Below are positions 16,812-25,274 of a stretch of DNA of 64,000 nucleotides, piece by piece. The stretch comes from Microcoleus sp. FACHB-61 (GTDB lineage Bacteria > Cyanobacteriota > Cyanobacteriia > Cyanobacteriales > Microcoleaceae). Position numbers and translations under genes: made by a program. Numbering within the stretch: the first letter of the stretch is position 1; each line of letters opens with the position of its first letter. The stretch lies in NCBI GenBank assembly GCA_014695295.1, contig JACJNY010000063.1:1-64000 (forward strand), given 5' to 3'. The notes under the pieces are model-generated. The model did no database searches. It worked only from the letters and a program-made list of their open reading frames with translations, and had not been told where the DNA came from.

Positions 16812-16915
16812 AGTCCTGGACGCACAGGGAATCAAGAAACCGGGTTTTTAACCGGATATCCCTAGCGCTACACCCAGGGTTTTGGTGAAAAAACCCGGTT
16901 GCTACGTCCAGGACT
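16812..16915. repeat. Palindromic MITE-like element, AGTCCTGGACG termini
   Basis: The ends AGTCCTGGACG (16812-16822) and CGTCCAGGACT (16905-16915) are perfect inverted repeats of 11 bp. Subterminal ACCGGGTTTTT and AAAAACCCGGT form a second inverted pair. No coding capacity. The ACCGGGTTTTT word recurs near 14355 and 24601. Confidence 0.7.
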
Positions 16916-17033
16916 ATAAACCATCAGATTCATCTTTCATCCTCTACCGTTTGCAACTAATACCAGTTCCAAAAAAGAATGCAACTGTAGGTAAGCTCCA
17001 AATCCTTATGCAGTAAGTAATCCCCAATTCTTT

Positions 17034-17064
17034 AATCGAAAATCGAAAATCGAAAATCGAAAAT
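17034..17064. repeat. AATCGAA heptamer tandem repeat
   Basis: The heptamer AATCGAA occurs four times plus a partial unit immediately beside the stop codon of the Deg protease gene; STRR-type repeat. Confidence 0.85.
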
Positions 17065-17068
17065 GGTA

Positions 17069-18289
17069 TTACCCACCGGTGGGACTACCCGATAGGGGAA
17101 AAGCACCCGGACGTACTTTAATTTTCTGAACTTGACCCAAACGGTTAATTTCCACTTCTAGTTCTTTGCCCACAACAGTGCTTTCCACCCGTTCTTGCAC
17201 GTCCCCAGGAGTGTTCACCGCAATTCCGTCAACTTTTTGAATGACATCTCCGGCGCGCAAGTCCGCTTTTTGAGCGGGGGAATTTTCCACGACTCGCGTC
17301 ACGGCTACGCCTTGATCGAGGGTAATTTTATTATTATCGAGCTGTTTATTGAGTTCGACCTTGGTGGCTGCCGTCAAGCTGACCATTTGAATGCCGAGAT
17401 AGGGATGTTCGGCTCTACCTTTGGCGAATAACTGATCGGAAACTCGTTTGGCGGTTTCGATCGGAATTGCAAATCCCAAGCCCTGAGCGTCCGCGCGGAT
17501 AGCGGTATTAATGCCAATTACTTCGCCTTGGTCATTGAGTAGTGGCCCGCCAGAATTGCCGGGGTTGATGGCGGCGTCAGTTTGGATGAAGCGGACTCGC
17601 TTGTCGGGGATGCCGACTTGGGAACTTGATCGACCCGTAGCGCTGATAATGCCCACAGTCACGGTATTGTCGAGACCTAAAGGATTGCCGATCGCGATCG
17701 CCCACTGTCCCGGTACAATATTGTCCGATCGGCCCAAAGCCACCTGCGGCAGTTCCTTAGCATTAATCTTAACCACAGCGACATCCGTCAGCGGATCGAC
17801 TCCCTGCACCTTACCCTCAAACTCGCGGCCGTCTTTGAGCGTTACCTTGACAGTATCCGTCCCGGAGACAACGTGAGCATTAGTAACGATGCGGCCGTCA
17901 GGAGTGAGAATAAACCCCGAACCCGTACCTCTCTTGACTCGTTCTTCCGGCTGTGGCAAATTCTCCCCAAAAAACCGACGAAACAAAGGATTTTTGAATG
18001 CTTCGGGCACTTGATTCGCCACCTTGCTCGATGCGTCAATCCGCACTACAGCAGGACCGACTTTTTCGGCTGCTTCAGCAATAAAATTGGGATTGCTGCG
18101 ATCGACCGCCCGATTTTCCTGAACTGGAGGATACGCATAGGCAGGGATTTGCTGGCGCACTACTGGCAAAACCAATCCGGTTTCCAGATTGTTTGAGCCT
18201 TGCAGATAGCGATTCCCCAACCATCCCATGCCTCCCCCGATCGACAGCAAAGTCACATAAAGGGTCGTTTGCTTAAAAGATAAACTCAT
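17069..18289 (-). CDS. HtrA/Deg-family serine protease
   Basis: This trypsin-like quality-control protease degrades misfolded envelope or lumen proteins. An N-terminal hydrophobic helix (TTLYVTLLSIGGGMGWLG) exports or anchors it. The catalytic triad is His139 (TNAHVVSG), Asp169 (PLTDVAVV) and Ser246 (NPGNSGGPL); the chymotrypsin fold spans about residues 70-280. One PDZ domain follows (about 290-395), including GVAVTRVVENSPAQKADLRAGDVI. The 406-residue length with a single PDZ matches the cyanobacterial HhoA/HhoB/HtrA group; I do not decide which of the three. It is transcribed alone. Confidence 0.92.
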   Translation of the reverse strand: MSLSFKQTTLYVTLLSIGGGMGWLGNRYLQGSNNLETGLVLPVVRQQIPAYAYPPVQENRAVDRSNPNFIAEAAEKVGPAVVRIDASSKVANQVPEAFKNPLFRRFFGENLPQPEERVKRGTGSGFILTPDGRIVTNAHVVSGTDTVKVTLKDGREFEGKVQGVDPLTDVAVVKINAKELPQVALGRSDNIVPGQWAIAIGNPLGLDNTVTVGIISATGRSSSQVGIPDKRVRFIQTDAAINPGNSGGPLLNDQGEVIGINTAIRADAQGLGFAIPIETAKRVSDQLFAKGRAEHPYLGIQMVSLTAATKVELNKQLDNNKITLDQGVAVTRVVENSPAQKADLRAGDVIQKVDGIAVNTPGDVQERVESTVVGKELEVEINRLGQVQKIKVRPGAFPLSGSPTGG

Positions 18290-18603
18290 TTAATAACTCC
18301 CGCTAAATACTTTATCCCCGCAGACACGTTCCGAATCAAGCATTTTTGTCTTGACGGTGGGAAGGAAGCGGGGCGGGGCGTACCGCTTCCTCAAGAACAT
18401 AGCTGTTAACAAGCAGGCGCTGATGGGCATCACAGGCAATTTTTGCCTGATTTCCCCAGAGCGACTAAAACTAATAATTCTCATCCTAACTTGGCTTAGC
18501 CTGGGATTTACAGTCTGGGAGGCGGCTAGAGCTTTCAAATATGCACTTTCAGAGGACTTTAAAATTGTCAACTGTCCGAAATGAATATTTTTTTCTCTAC
18601 ATA

Positions 18604-19518
18604 ATGACTTTTAAACGCTTATTTCCGCTCATTTCTGCAATACTTTGGTCGATCGCACCCGTTGGGAAAACGGCGGATTATACCGAGGCCGCACCTGCAA
18701 ATCTTCCCTCAGGTACACCTATAGAAAACCCCGACCCCGCCCGCGATTGCCCGAGTCCGGCTATGTCTCGATTGCGCCGCCACACTGCGGCCCAGGGCGA
18801 AACAATAGAAAGCATCGCGCGGCTGTACAATGTGATTCCTGCGGCGCTGATTGCGATCAATCCGATGTTGCGGGGAGGTCGAGTGTCTGCCGGAAGTGCG
18901 ATCGTCATTCCTCCGTACAGCGGCATCGAGGTAGAAGTGCCTGCGGGCTGGAATTGGCAAAAACTAGCAGAAGCTTACAAAGTGCCGGCAGATTTGCTAT
19001 TTGAGGCGAATGGGTGCAGGCCTTTGGGGCAAACCGTGTTTGTGCCTGCGGTGAATAGGTCGATCGGGCCTTCTGCAAATCTCGATGCAACGCCATCGGT
19101 GCAAGGATTTCCGCTACCCGCTGCAGCGGTAGAAGCTTTGCGTTACGGACGGCAATTGCATCCGCAGCGCCGCGAAGTTTTTTTCCACAGCGGCGTAGAT
19201 TTTTTGGCGTCGGAGGGTACGCAGGTTTTGGCGGCGGGCGAGGGGACTGTCGCCTTTGCCGGGCCACAGGGAGATTACGGGAATTTAGTGGTGGTAAACC
19301 ATCAAGCGGGGAAGCAAACGCGCTACGCTCATTTGAAAGATATTGCCGTAAAAGTCGGTCAAAAAGTGCGGTCTGGAGAAGTTTTGGGAACTGTCGGGAC
19401 GACGGGAAAACGGGAGATTCCGCAAGCTCATTTGCATTTTGAAGTTCGGTACAATTCGGGTTTGGGCTGGGTTGCTGAAGACCCGCTGCTTTATTTGCCA
19501 GCGACTGTTAAAAAATAG
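18604..19518 (+). CDS. LysM-M23 peptidoglycan endopeptidase
   Basis: This envelope protein cuts or remodels peptidoglycan. The ATG at 18604 starts a signal peptide (MTFKRLFPLISAILWSIAPV). A LysM motif follows (AAQGETIESIARLYNVIPAA, then INPML), then a second degenerate LysM-like stretch (WNWQKLAEAYKVPADLLFEANG). The M23 domain at the C-terminus has the zinc ligands HSGVD and HLHFE, with the intervening ETRYAHL-type strand (QTRYAHL). Length of 304 residues is typical. The longer reading to 18541 is unlikely, since it precedes the signal peptide with polar residues. The 314 bases upstream hold no gene I can support. Confidence 0.9.
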   Translation: MTFKRLFPLISAILWSIAPVGKTADYTEAAPANLPSGTPIENPDPARDCPSPAMSRLRRHTAAQGETIESIARLYNVIPAALIAINPMLRGGRVSAGSAIVIPPYSGIEVEVPAGWNWQKLAEAYKVPADLLFEANGCRPLGQTVFVPAVNRSIGPSANLDATPSVQGFPLPAAAVEALRYGRQLHPQRREVFFHSGVDFLASEGTQVLAAGEGTVAFAGPQGDYGNLVVVNHQAGKQTRYAHLKDIAVKVGQKVRSGEVLGTVGTTGKREIPQAHLHFEVRYNSGLGWVAEDPLLYLPATVKK

Positions 19519-19580
19519 GATTGGCGGTTGAACAAGGAATTCAACCACCAATATTTTGTTGTATGGCATAATTTAGCAAA

Positions 19581-19652
19581 AGCCCGTGGCGAGATTTGAA
19601 CTCGCGACTTCCTCCTTACCAAGGAGGTACTCTACCCCTGAGTTACACGGGC
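19581..19652 (-). tRNA. tRNA-Thr (GGT)
   Basis: On the minus strand a full cloverleaf can be drawn: acceptor GCCCGTG/CACGGGC, anticodon stem CCTCC/GGAGG with loop TTGGTAA (anticodon GGT), and T-arm GCGAG-TTCAAAT-CTCGC. The CCA is not encoded. Confidence 0.95.
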
Positions 19653-19726
19653 ATAAAAGATTAAAAAAGCTAAATTAAAATTTTTGACTTTTAATTTTTG
19701 ACTTTTAACTTTTATTTAAATTGTGG

Positions 19727-19808
19727 TGGGCCGGGCTGGATTTGAACCAGCGTAGGCGTAGCCAGCGGATTTACAGTCCGCCCCCATTAACCGCTCGGGC
19801 ACCGACCC
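19727..19808 (-). tRNA. tRNA-Tyr (GTA)
   Basis: The minus strand gives acceptor GGGTCGG/CCGGCCC, anticodon stem GCGGA/TCCGC with loop CTGTAAA (anticodon GTA), a long variable arm as expected for bacterial tRNA-Tyr, and T-arm GCTGG-TTCAAAT-CCAGC. It follows the tRNA-Thr region by about 75 bases and is transcribed the same way. Confidence 0.95.
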
Positions 19809-20006
19809 ATTTGTACCCACAGTTAAACATCCTAGCAGCTTCTTCTTTTTTTGCAACATTATATTTAAAACTCTAATCATTAAGTGGAGAACACATAAGT
19901 CAGTTAGCGGGAGACGGGAAAATTGAATCGTGTTTAAGGTGCGCATTGCTACGTCTAGGCTGGGTGCCCGCTTGGAGCACCAGAAGTCTAGACTAAGCCC
20001 AAATCC

Positions 20007-21827
20007 TTAATTAAGTAATTCCCCGGTTTCTTGCAGGGAGTGCAGGCGGCGGTAAATGCCTTGTTGACTCAAGAGTTCGTCGTGGCTGCCAACTTCGACG
20101 ATTCTACCGCCGTCGAGCACGACGATCGCATCGGCTTCGCGAATTGTACTGAGTCTGTGGGCAATAATTATGGTGGTGCGCGTACCGAGGATATTTCGCA
20201 TGGCTATCTGGATCGCTCGCTCGCTTTCATAGTCCAAACTAGAAGTAGCCTCATCAAAAATTAACACATCCGGCTCCACCAACAGCGCCCTCGCAATCCC
20301 CAACCGCTGCCGCTGACCGCCGGACAAGCGCATTCCTCGCTCCCCGACAACGGTATAGTAACCTTGGGGCAAGAGTCGCACAAAATCGTCTACTTTGGCA
20401 ATGCGACAAGCATCCTCAACTTGCTCGAAAGTTGCATTTCTGTTTCCGTAAGTCAAATTCTCCAGCAAAGTACCGTTAAAAACGTCTACTTCTTGGTGGA
20501 CAATCGCTAAACGCTGCCGGTAGCGAGTCACGTCTAAGCTGCGAATGTCTTCGCCGTCGATCAGAATGCGGCCGGAGTTGGGTTCAAAATAGCGAAACAG
20601 GAGTTTAACTAAAGTCGATTTCCCGGAACCCGATCGCCCGACTAATGCTACAGTTTGACGGGGATGAATCAATAAATTCACATCCTGCAAAACGGGTTTT
20701 TGACTGTCGTACCCGAATGTCAAACCGTCGATCTCAACTTTGCCGGTAAATTTATAAGGTGGCTGTGCCGATCGAGCATTTTCTGCTAAATTAACCGCAT
20801 CAACACCGTCTGGCGTTTGCATAAACTCGTGGAACCGGATCATTGAAGAATAGCGCCGGGCCAATAATTCGGCGATAATACTAATCGGACGCAGTTGGGA
20901 ATATGCCATGCTAGCCAACGTGTAGACGGTAACAAAATATCCGAGGGAAATTTGGCCTCCTACCGTGGCTGCTAGGCTAAAACCGAGAACTGAAAACAAA
21001 CACAACTGGACGATTGTCTGCTGGTATGTCCCCAGGGTGACGTATCCTCTGTGAATGCGGTGGATCACGACTTTTAATTCGCGATCGAGTCTGGTTGTTT
21101 GCCTTTTGAGTTCATCGCTTTCTGTCGCAAAAGCTTTGACTGTTTTGATGTTGGTGATAATTTCCGAATTGCGGCTTTCGGTATCTTCGATGTATTCATC
21201 CAGAATTTCTTCTCGCGCAGTCACCCCTTGCAGGCCTTTGAGAGTGAAACTGAGGATAAATAGGAATGAAACCAAAATTAATAAGCCAATCCGCCACTCA
21301 ATTAACCAGATAACGGCAAAAATGCCGATTAAGCGGACGACTTCGGGGATGAATTCGCCGGCAATTTCTGGATATGTCCAAGTATGGTTGGCGATGCCTT
21401 TGGCGATGCGGCTGGCAATCCGTCCGGCGTTGTTTTCGTCGTAGAATTCTAGGGGTAATGTGAGGATTTTGCCGATCGCACCTCTCATTCGATCGCGCCT
21501 CGCCCTCAATGGTATCGCCCAGTGGAACCAATTTCCTACCCAAGGTTGGATGGGTGCTTTGGCTACTGTTACCAGAAAAATTATGCCCAGCAAGACGGAT
21601 AGCGATAATATTTTGTTGGGTGACTGCTGGGTAAAAGAGGCGATCGCTGCTATCAGCTTTTGGGTTATTGTATCTGTCGGTTGACCAGACAATACGTTTA
21701 ATAGTTGACCGATCGCGTAGGGAACAAGCAAATCGGCTAGTGCCAAAACGCTGGACGCAGCTATGCTGTAAACTGCTATTTTCCAGTAGCGATTGTAGTA
21801 TTTGAAGATGTCCTGAAAGCTTGCCAT
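20007..21827 (-). CDS. ABC exporter half-transporter (MsbA/LmrA type)
   Basis: This fused membrane-ATPase half-transporter of 606 residues probably acts as a homodimer exporting lipid, peptide or drug-like substrates. The N-terminal ABC transmembrane domain spans about residues 15-310 with several hydrophobic helices (SIAASSVLALADLLVPY, ILSLSVLLGIIFLVTV, WRIGLLILVSFLFIL). The nucleotide-binding domain has Walker A GRSGSGKST, signature LSGGQRQRLGIARAL, Walker B VLIFDEATSSLD and the switch His (IIAHRLST). I chose the ATG at 21827 because AAGAAG precedes it and the longer reading has no support. No partner gene is adjacent; the substrate cannot be inferred. Confidence 0.9.
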   Translation of the reverse strand: MASFQDIFKYYNRYWKIAVYSIAASSVLALADLLVPYAIGQLLNVLSGQPTDTITQKLIAAIASFTQQSPNKILSLSVLLGIIFLVTVAKAPIQPWVGNWFHWAIPLRARRDRMRGAIGKILTLPLEFYDENNAGRIASRIAKGIANHTWTYPEIAGEFIPEVVRLIGIFAVIWLIEWRIGLLILVSFLFILSFTLKGLQGVTAREEILDEYIEDTESRNSEIITNIKTVKAFATESDELKRQTTRLDRELKVVIHRIHRGYVTLGTYQQTIVQLCLFSVLGFSLAATVGGQISLGYFVTVYTLASMAYSQLRPISIIAELLARRYSSMIRFHEFMQTPDGVDAVNLAENARSAQPPYKFTGKVEIDGLTFGYDSQKPVLQDVNLLIHPRQTVALVGRSGSGKSTLVKLLFRYFEPNSGRILIDGEDIRSLDVTRYRQRLAIVHQEVDVFNGTLLENLTYGNRNATFEQVEDACRIAKVDDFVRLLPQGYYTVVGERGMRLSGGQRQRLGIARALLVEPDVLIFDEATSSLDYESERAIQIAMRNILGTRTTIIIAHRLSTIREADAIVVLDGGRIVEVGSHDELLSQQGIYRRLHSLQETGELLN

Positions 21828-22115
21828 AAATTCTTCTTGAGATACAACCCTTGCAAACACTTGCATCTAAAACTGCGCTCTCGGCGCCTCTTGTTTACAA
21901 GTGTACTACAAAAGTAGTCGATCGGGGAGTCATCTCGGCTCATGCTAGCGACTCGCCCGATCGGGTGATTTATGGCAATCCTTCGATCGTCTGCGATCGA
22001 TCCGCAGTCCTTAACAATCAACTCAAGACTAAGGGCAAAAAATGCAGAAGACAGAATTTTTCTTAAATTCTGCCTTCTGAGCAATGCCTTCTAGCTTTTA
22101 GCTTCGAGCAGTCTG

Positions 22116-22256
22116 TTAGCTTAAGGCGTAGGCTGATTGTAGCGCCCACCAGATCAAGAAACCGATTCCCGATCCAATGACGATCGCCGAAATGGCGATC
22201 GCTATAGGACTGTCAGCTCCCTTGAACTTCATGATTCCGCGATTTAAGTCTGACAT
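22116..22256 (-). CDS. 46-residue single-helix membrane protein
   Basis: A short gene that reads MSDLNRGIMKFKGADSP, then one hydrophobic helix (IAIAISAIVIGSGIGFLIWW), then ALQSAYALS and a stop. The amphipathic cytosolic N-terminus plus one helix is the design of small photosynthetic-membrane subunits (Psb, Pet or Ndh type), and I think similar proteins are widespread in cyanobacteria, but I cannot name the subunit. It lies between the ABC exporter and tRNA-Gly. Confidence 0.75.
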   Translation of the reverse strand: MSDLNRGIMKFKGADSPIAIAISAIVIGSGIGFLIWWALQSAYALS

Positions 22257-22475
22257 GGCAGTGTTCTCCCACAATTCCAGCTTGATTGTAGCTTTGCCGC
22301 TGGCGGATGGCGGTGACTCTTCACGGCAATTACTGATTTGGTTAATAATCTGGCTGCTGCAATTTCAGGTGGGGAGTGGCTTTGGGGGGTTTTTACTGGG
22401 TTTCTGAAAAAAACTTAGTAAAAAGACTTGACAGATTCTCGGAATTGAGACAATATTGTTAATACCGCAGGAAAT

Positions 22476-22547
22476 GCGGGTGTAGCTCAGTGGTAGAGCG
22501 TCACCTTGCCAAGGTGAATGTCGCGCGTTCGAATCGCGTCACCCGCT
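22476..22547 (+). tRNA. tRNA-Gly (GCC)
   Basis: Full cloverleaf on the plus strand: acceptor GCGGGTG/CACCCGC, D-arm with GTGGTAGA, anticodon stem TCACC/GGTGA with loop TTGCCAA (anticodon GCC), T-arm CGCGC-GTTCGAA-TCGCG-like. No CCA is encoded. Confidence 0.95.
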
Positions 22548-22808
22548 TTAAAAGATCAAAAAAAGATCGAACCAAAAATTAAAAGCCGGAAACTATAGCA
22601 AGGAAGTCTTGGGTATACGTCTAAGGATGGTTGAAAATACTTAAGTTAGTGGTAAAGTGGAGTAGAAAACTTGTAAGTCACAATTGCCACTCGGGCGATC
22701 GCTCGGAACAGGCAGTAGAAAGCCTCGCTAGGGCAGAATTGACAAGTTTGATTAAGTCGATATGTTAACGATTATTTTTGCAAAAACGCTTTTTTTATCC
22801 GATCGCTC

Positions 22809-23213
22809 GTGCCATCTCAAAAAGCTCCAAAGATTGACTTAAACGATGAGTACCCCTGCCCCTGCCGGCGCCGGGGTCGTCTCGTGTCCATAACGCTGAC
22901 AGAAGCCTTTGGCTGCAACCGCTGTCAACAAATATTTGTATTGGACGAAAGTGGATACGTCATCGAGCAACTATCAACGAACTATCCTTACAAGCAGGCT
23001 TGGCGATGGACTGGTCACCAGTGGAACAGAGCGCATCCAGGTTTGAAGGCGCATTACTTGCCACTAGCTTTGGGTATGATATTGGTGCCGCTAGTGATTT
23101 GGTTGCCCTTGGCGTTGCACTCGCCGGGCCCGAATATTATTCTGTGGGCAATGGTCGCCGTGCTGCTAGCAATGCTGCCGGCGCTGATGGTATGGCTGGC
23201 TTACAGGCGTTAG
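22809..23213 (+). CDS. Small zinc-ribbon-like membrane protein
   Basis: The 134-residue protein has a GTG start. The N-terminal half has paired cysteines (YPCPCRRRGR and FGCNRCQQIF) that could form a zinc ribbon; the C-terminal half has two hydrophobic helices (LPLALGMILVPLVIWLPLAL and IILWAMVAVLLAMLPALMVW). A short Trp-rich link (AWRWTGHQWNRAHPG) joins them. Such proteins occur next to proA-like genes in cyanobacteria as I recall. The following ProA-like gene starts four bases after its stop, so the two form an operon. The function is unknown; a membrane-tethered adaptor for the neighbouring protein is a guess. Confidence 0.7.
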   Translation: MPSQKAPKIDLNDEYPCPCRRRGRLVSITLTEAFGCNRCQQIFVLDESGYVIEQLSTNYPYKQAWRWTGHQWNRAHPGLKAHYLPLALGMILVPLVIWLPLALHSPGPNIILWAMVAVLLAMLPALMVWLAYRR

Positions 23214-23217
23214 CTAG

Positions 23218-24483
23218 ATGATAATAGAGGATTTTACCCATTCATCAGATGGGGCAAATGTCGCCCGCCGGGCTTATCAAGCTTCTTTGGAGTTAGCCGC
23301 GGCAAAGAGTACGGATCGCGCTGCCACTTTGCAGGCGATGGCGCGCTCGCTGAAACGTCGGCAAAATGAAATTTTAGAAGCAAATACTTTGGATCTAGAA
23401 GCGAGCCGGGACATGGCGATTCCCGACTTGATTGTGGATTGGTTGAAGCTGACGCCGGAACGGATCAAGACAACTGTGCAAATTCTGGAACGGTTGGGGG
23501 AAATGCCAGATCCGATCGACCGGGTGATCAATGCTTCTTATCAGGTCGATCGGTGTCAGGTTTACTGTCAGTCGCTGCCGCTGGGGGCGATCGCTCTAAT
23601 TTACGAGGCGTTTCCAGAGTTGGGGGCGATCGCAGCGGGTTTGTGTCTCAAAAGCGCTAACAGTTTGATTCTTAAAGGCGGCAGCGAAAGCTGGCAAACT
23701 AATGCTGTAATTGGAGAAGCTTTGATGTCGGCGATCGATGAGGTCGGTTTGCCGTCAGGATGTTTGCAGGTACTACCACCGGATCGGGGCGCTTCGATCC
23801 GAGAATTAGTCACTCAAGACCAATATCTCAACTTAATTATTCCCTACGGCAGGCCGAGTTTGGTGCAGCAGGTAGTAAGGTTGTGCACAGCACCCGTGTT
23901 GAGGTCGGCAATGGGCAATTGTTACCTTTATTGGTCGCGGACTGGGAGTTTGGAGATGGCAAGGTGGATGATTTTGGACAGCCATCAAAGCGTGCCCGAT
24001 CCTGTTAACGCGATCGAAAAAGTGCTGATCGATCGCAACCAAAAGCCTTCTTCTTTAGTCAGGCTGTGGAACACTTTAAAAGAAAAAGGTTTTCACATTA
24101 GGGCAGATGCGGATCTTGTCGAAGATTTCCCAGAGTTGAAGCTGGCGGAACCATACGAGTGGACTCAACCGTATTTAAACAAAACCATAGCGTTTAAAGT
24201 TGTCGATAGTTTAGAGATTGCGATCGGCTGGATCAACCGCTACAGCAGCGGCCACGCTGACTGTATCGCCACTGAATCTTACTTAGAAAGTCGCCAATTT
24301 GCTCTGGATGTTAACAGCGCCTCAACTTTTATTAATGCCTCACCTCGGTTTTGGCGCTATCAAAATCGGGGAGATGCGATATTTTTGGGAATGTCCAACC
24401 AAAAAGGTTATCGCCGGGGATTGATCGGGTTAGATACGCTGACGACAATTAAAGAAATAGTTCAAGGTAACGGACTATTTTAG
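23218..24483 (+). CDS. ProA-like aldehyde dehydrogenase-fold protein without catalytic Cys
   Basis: The 421-residue protein has the gamma-glutamyl phosphate reductase (ProA) fold: PLGAIALIYEAFPELGAIAA, LCLKSANSLILKGGSE, TQDQYLNLIIPYG, and GNCYLYWSR matching GNCHVYVD. ProA makes glutamate-5-semialdehyde for proline through a catalytic Cys in PSVCNA. Here that segment reads VPDPVNA (residues 259-265) and the Cys is Val263, so the normal thiol chemistry is impossible. The Rossmann part seems intact. It is probably a second, divergent ProA paralogue rather than the proline enzyme. It is co-transcribed with the zinc-ribbon membrane gene. It may bind cofactor or substrate as a regulator; this is inference. 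Confidence 0.8.
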   Translation: MIIEDFTHSSDGANVARRAYQASLELAAAKSTDRAATLQAMARSLKRRQNEILEANTLDLEASRDMAIPDLIVDWLKLTPERIKTTVQILERLGEMPDPIDRVINASYQVDRCQVYCQSLPLGAIALIYEAFPELGAIAAGLCLKSANSLILKGGSESWQTNAVIGEALMSAIDEVGLPSGCLQVLPPDRGASIRELVTQDQYLNLIIPYGRPSLVQQVVRLCTAPVLRSAMGNCYLYWSRTGSLEMARWMILDSHQSVPDPVNAIEKVLIDRNQKPSSLVRLWNTLKEKGFHIRADADLVEDFPELKLAEPYEWTQPYLNKTIAFKVVDSLEIAIGWINRYSSGHADCIATESYLESRQFALDVNSASTFINASPRFWRYQNRGDAIFLGMSNQKGYRRGLIGLDTLTTIKEIVQGNGLF

Positions 24484-24818
24484 TGAGTTATGTCCTGCTG
24501 TTTGCTCTGGAATTGAATTTAAGTATGTGAAACCTTGGTGGGAAATTGAACCTGCTGCTGTATCGGTCAATTGCATGACTGACGCGCAGCGGGTCATAAA
24601 CCGGGTTTTTCAACCACAATATCTGGTTAAAATCGTCAATATCGTTAAAGACCCGGTTTCTTTGTTCGGAGTGCGTAAACCATACAATTGAAAAAGATGA
24701 TTTAATATTAACCTCCTCTGCGGGTCGATTTAAACATCTTTTCTTACCGCGAGACTAAATAATTAGATGCAGGATATACAAAAATATGATAGATTTTAGC
24801 CTAGTAATTTAAGGTGGA

Positions 24819-24895
24819 AATCCTGTCATTGGCAGCACACAGCAATCACATAATCCTGTCATTGCAGGCACACAGCAATTACCTAATCCTGTCAG
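24819..24895. repeat. 33-bp direct repeat, 2.3 copies
   Basis: Units begin AATCCTGTCATTG at 24819 and 24852 with a partial third at 24885, and share CACACAGCAAT. Copies are adjacent with no spacer, so this is a tandem repeat and not a CRISPR. Confidence 0.85.
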
Positions 24896-25038
24896 AGCGT
24901 GTCGGTCTAAATACTTATCTGCAGCGCCTCGTTTGCAACAGCAGAGAAAAGCAGTCTCAAATCCTTGCGATTACTTCACTTCAATGCCTTGTGTTCTCTT
25001 CGGACATATCAGTAACTTGCCGGATCTGATATAAAATC

Positions 25039-25146
25039 AGGACTTACGCATCAAGACCTTAATAACCTGGTTTTTACCCTTCGGTGGGCTATAAAGAAGT
25101 ATTTTGGTAAAAAAACTCTATTTTTGACGACCCGTGCGTAAGTCCT
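25039..25146. repeat. MITE with AGGACTTACGCA terminal inverted repeats
   Basis: The 108-bp element has perfect 12-bp ends, AGGACTTACGCA and TGCGTAAGTCCT. These resemble terminal words of cyanobacterial insertion sequences. No coding capacity. Confidence 0.85.
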
Positions 25147-25274
25147 AAAGATGTCGGAATAACAGTTGTACATATCCTCAAAAAATATTTTTCTAATCTT
25201 AAACAATCTCCAAACCGATATAATTAATACAGGCAAAATAATCTGACTGACATTAGGGTGTTATTAGAAAAAAA

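Larger units (their letters stand above)
24484..25274. other. 790-base gene-free region with several repeats
   Basis: There is no supported gene. The region holds a palindrome with AAACCGGGTTTTT and AAAGACCCGGTTT (about 24599-24662), a 33-bp direct repeat (24819-24895) and a MITE (25039-25146). The remaining AT-rich 130 bases before 25275 should contain the desaturase promoter, but no box is clear enough to call. Confidence 0.6.

Noticed and set aside
18351-18584. Possible small membrane protein upstream of the LysM-M23 gene
   Set aside because: It has one hydrophobic stretch but overlaps another frame equally well, with no ribosome-binding site and no recognised family.
24819-24895. CRISPR-like direct repeats
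   Set aside because: Units are adjacent with no spacers and no cas genes are near.
24814-25029. 71-codon frame
   Set aside because: It is translated from the 33-bp tandem repeat and has no ribosome-binding site.
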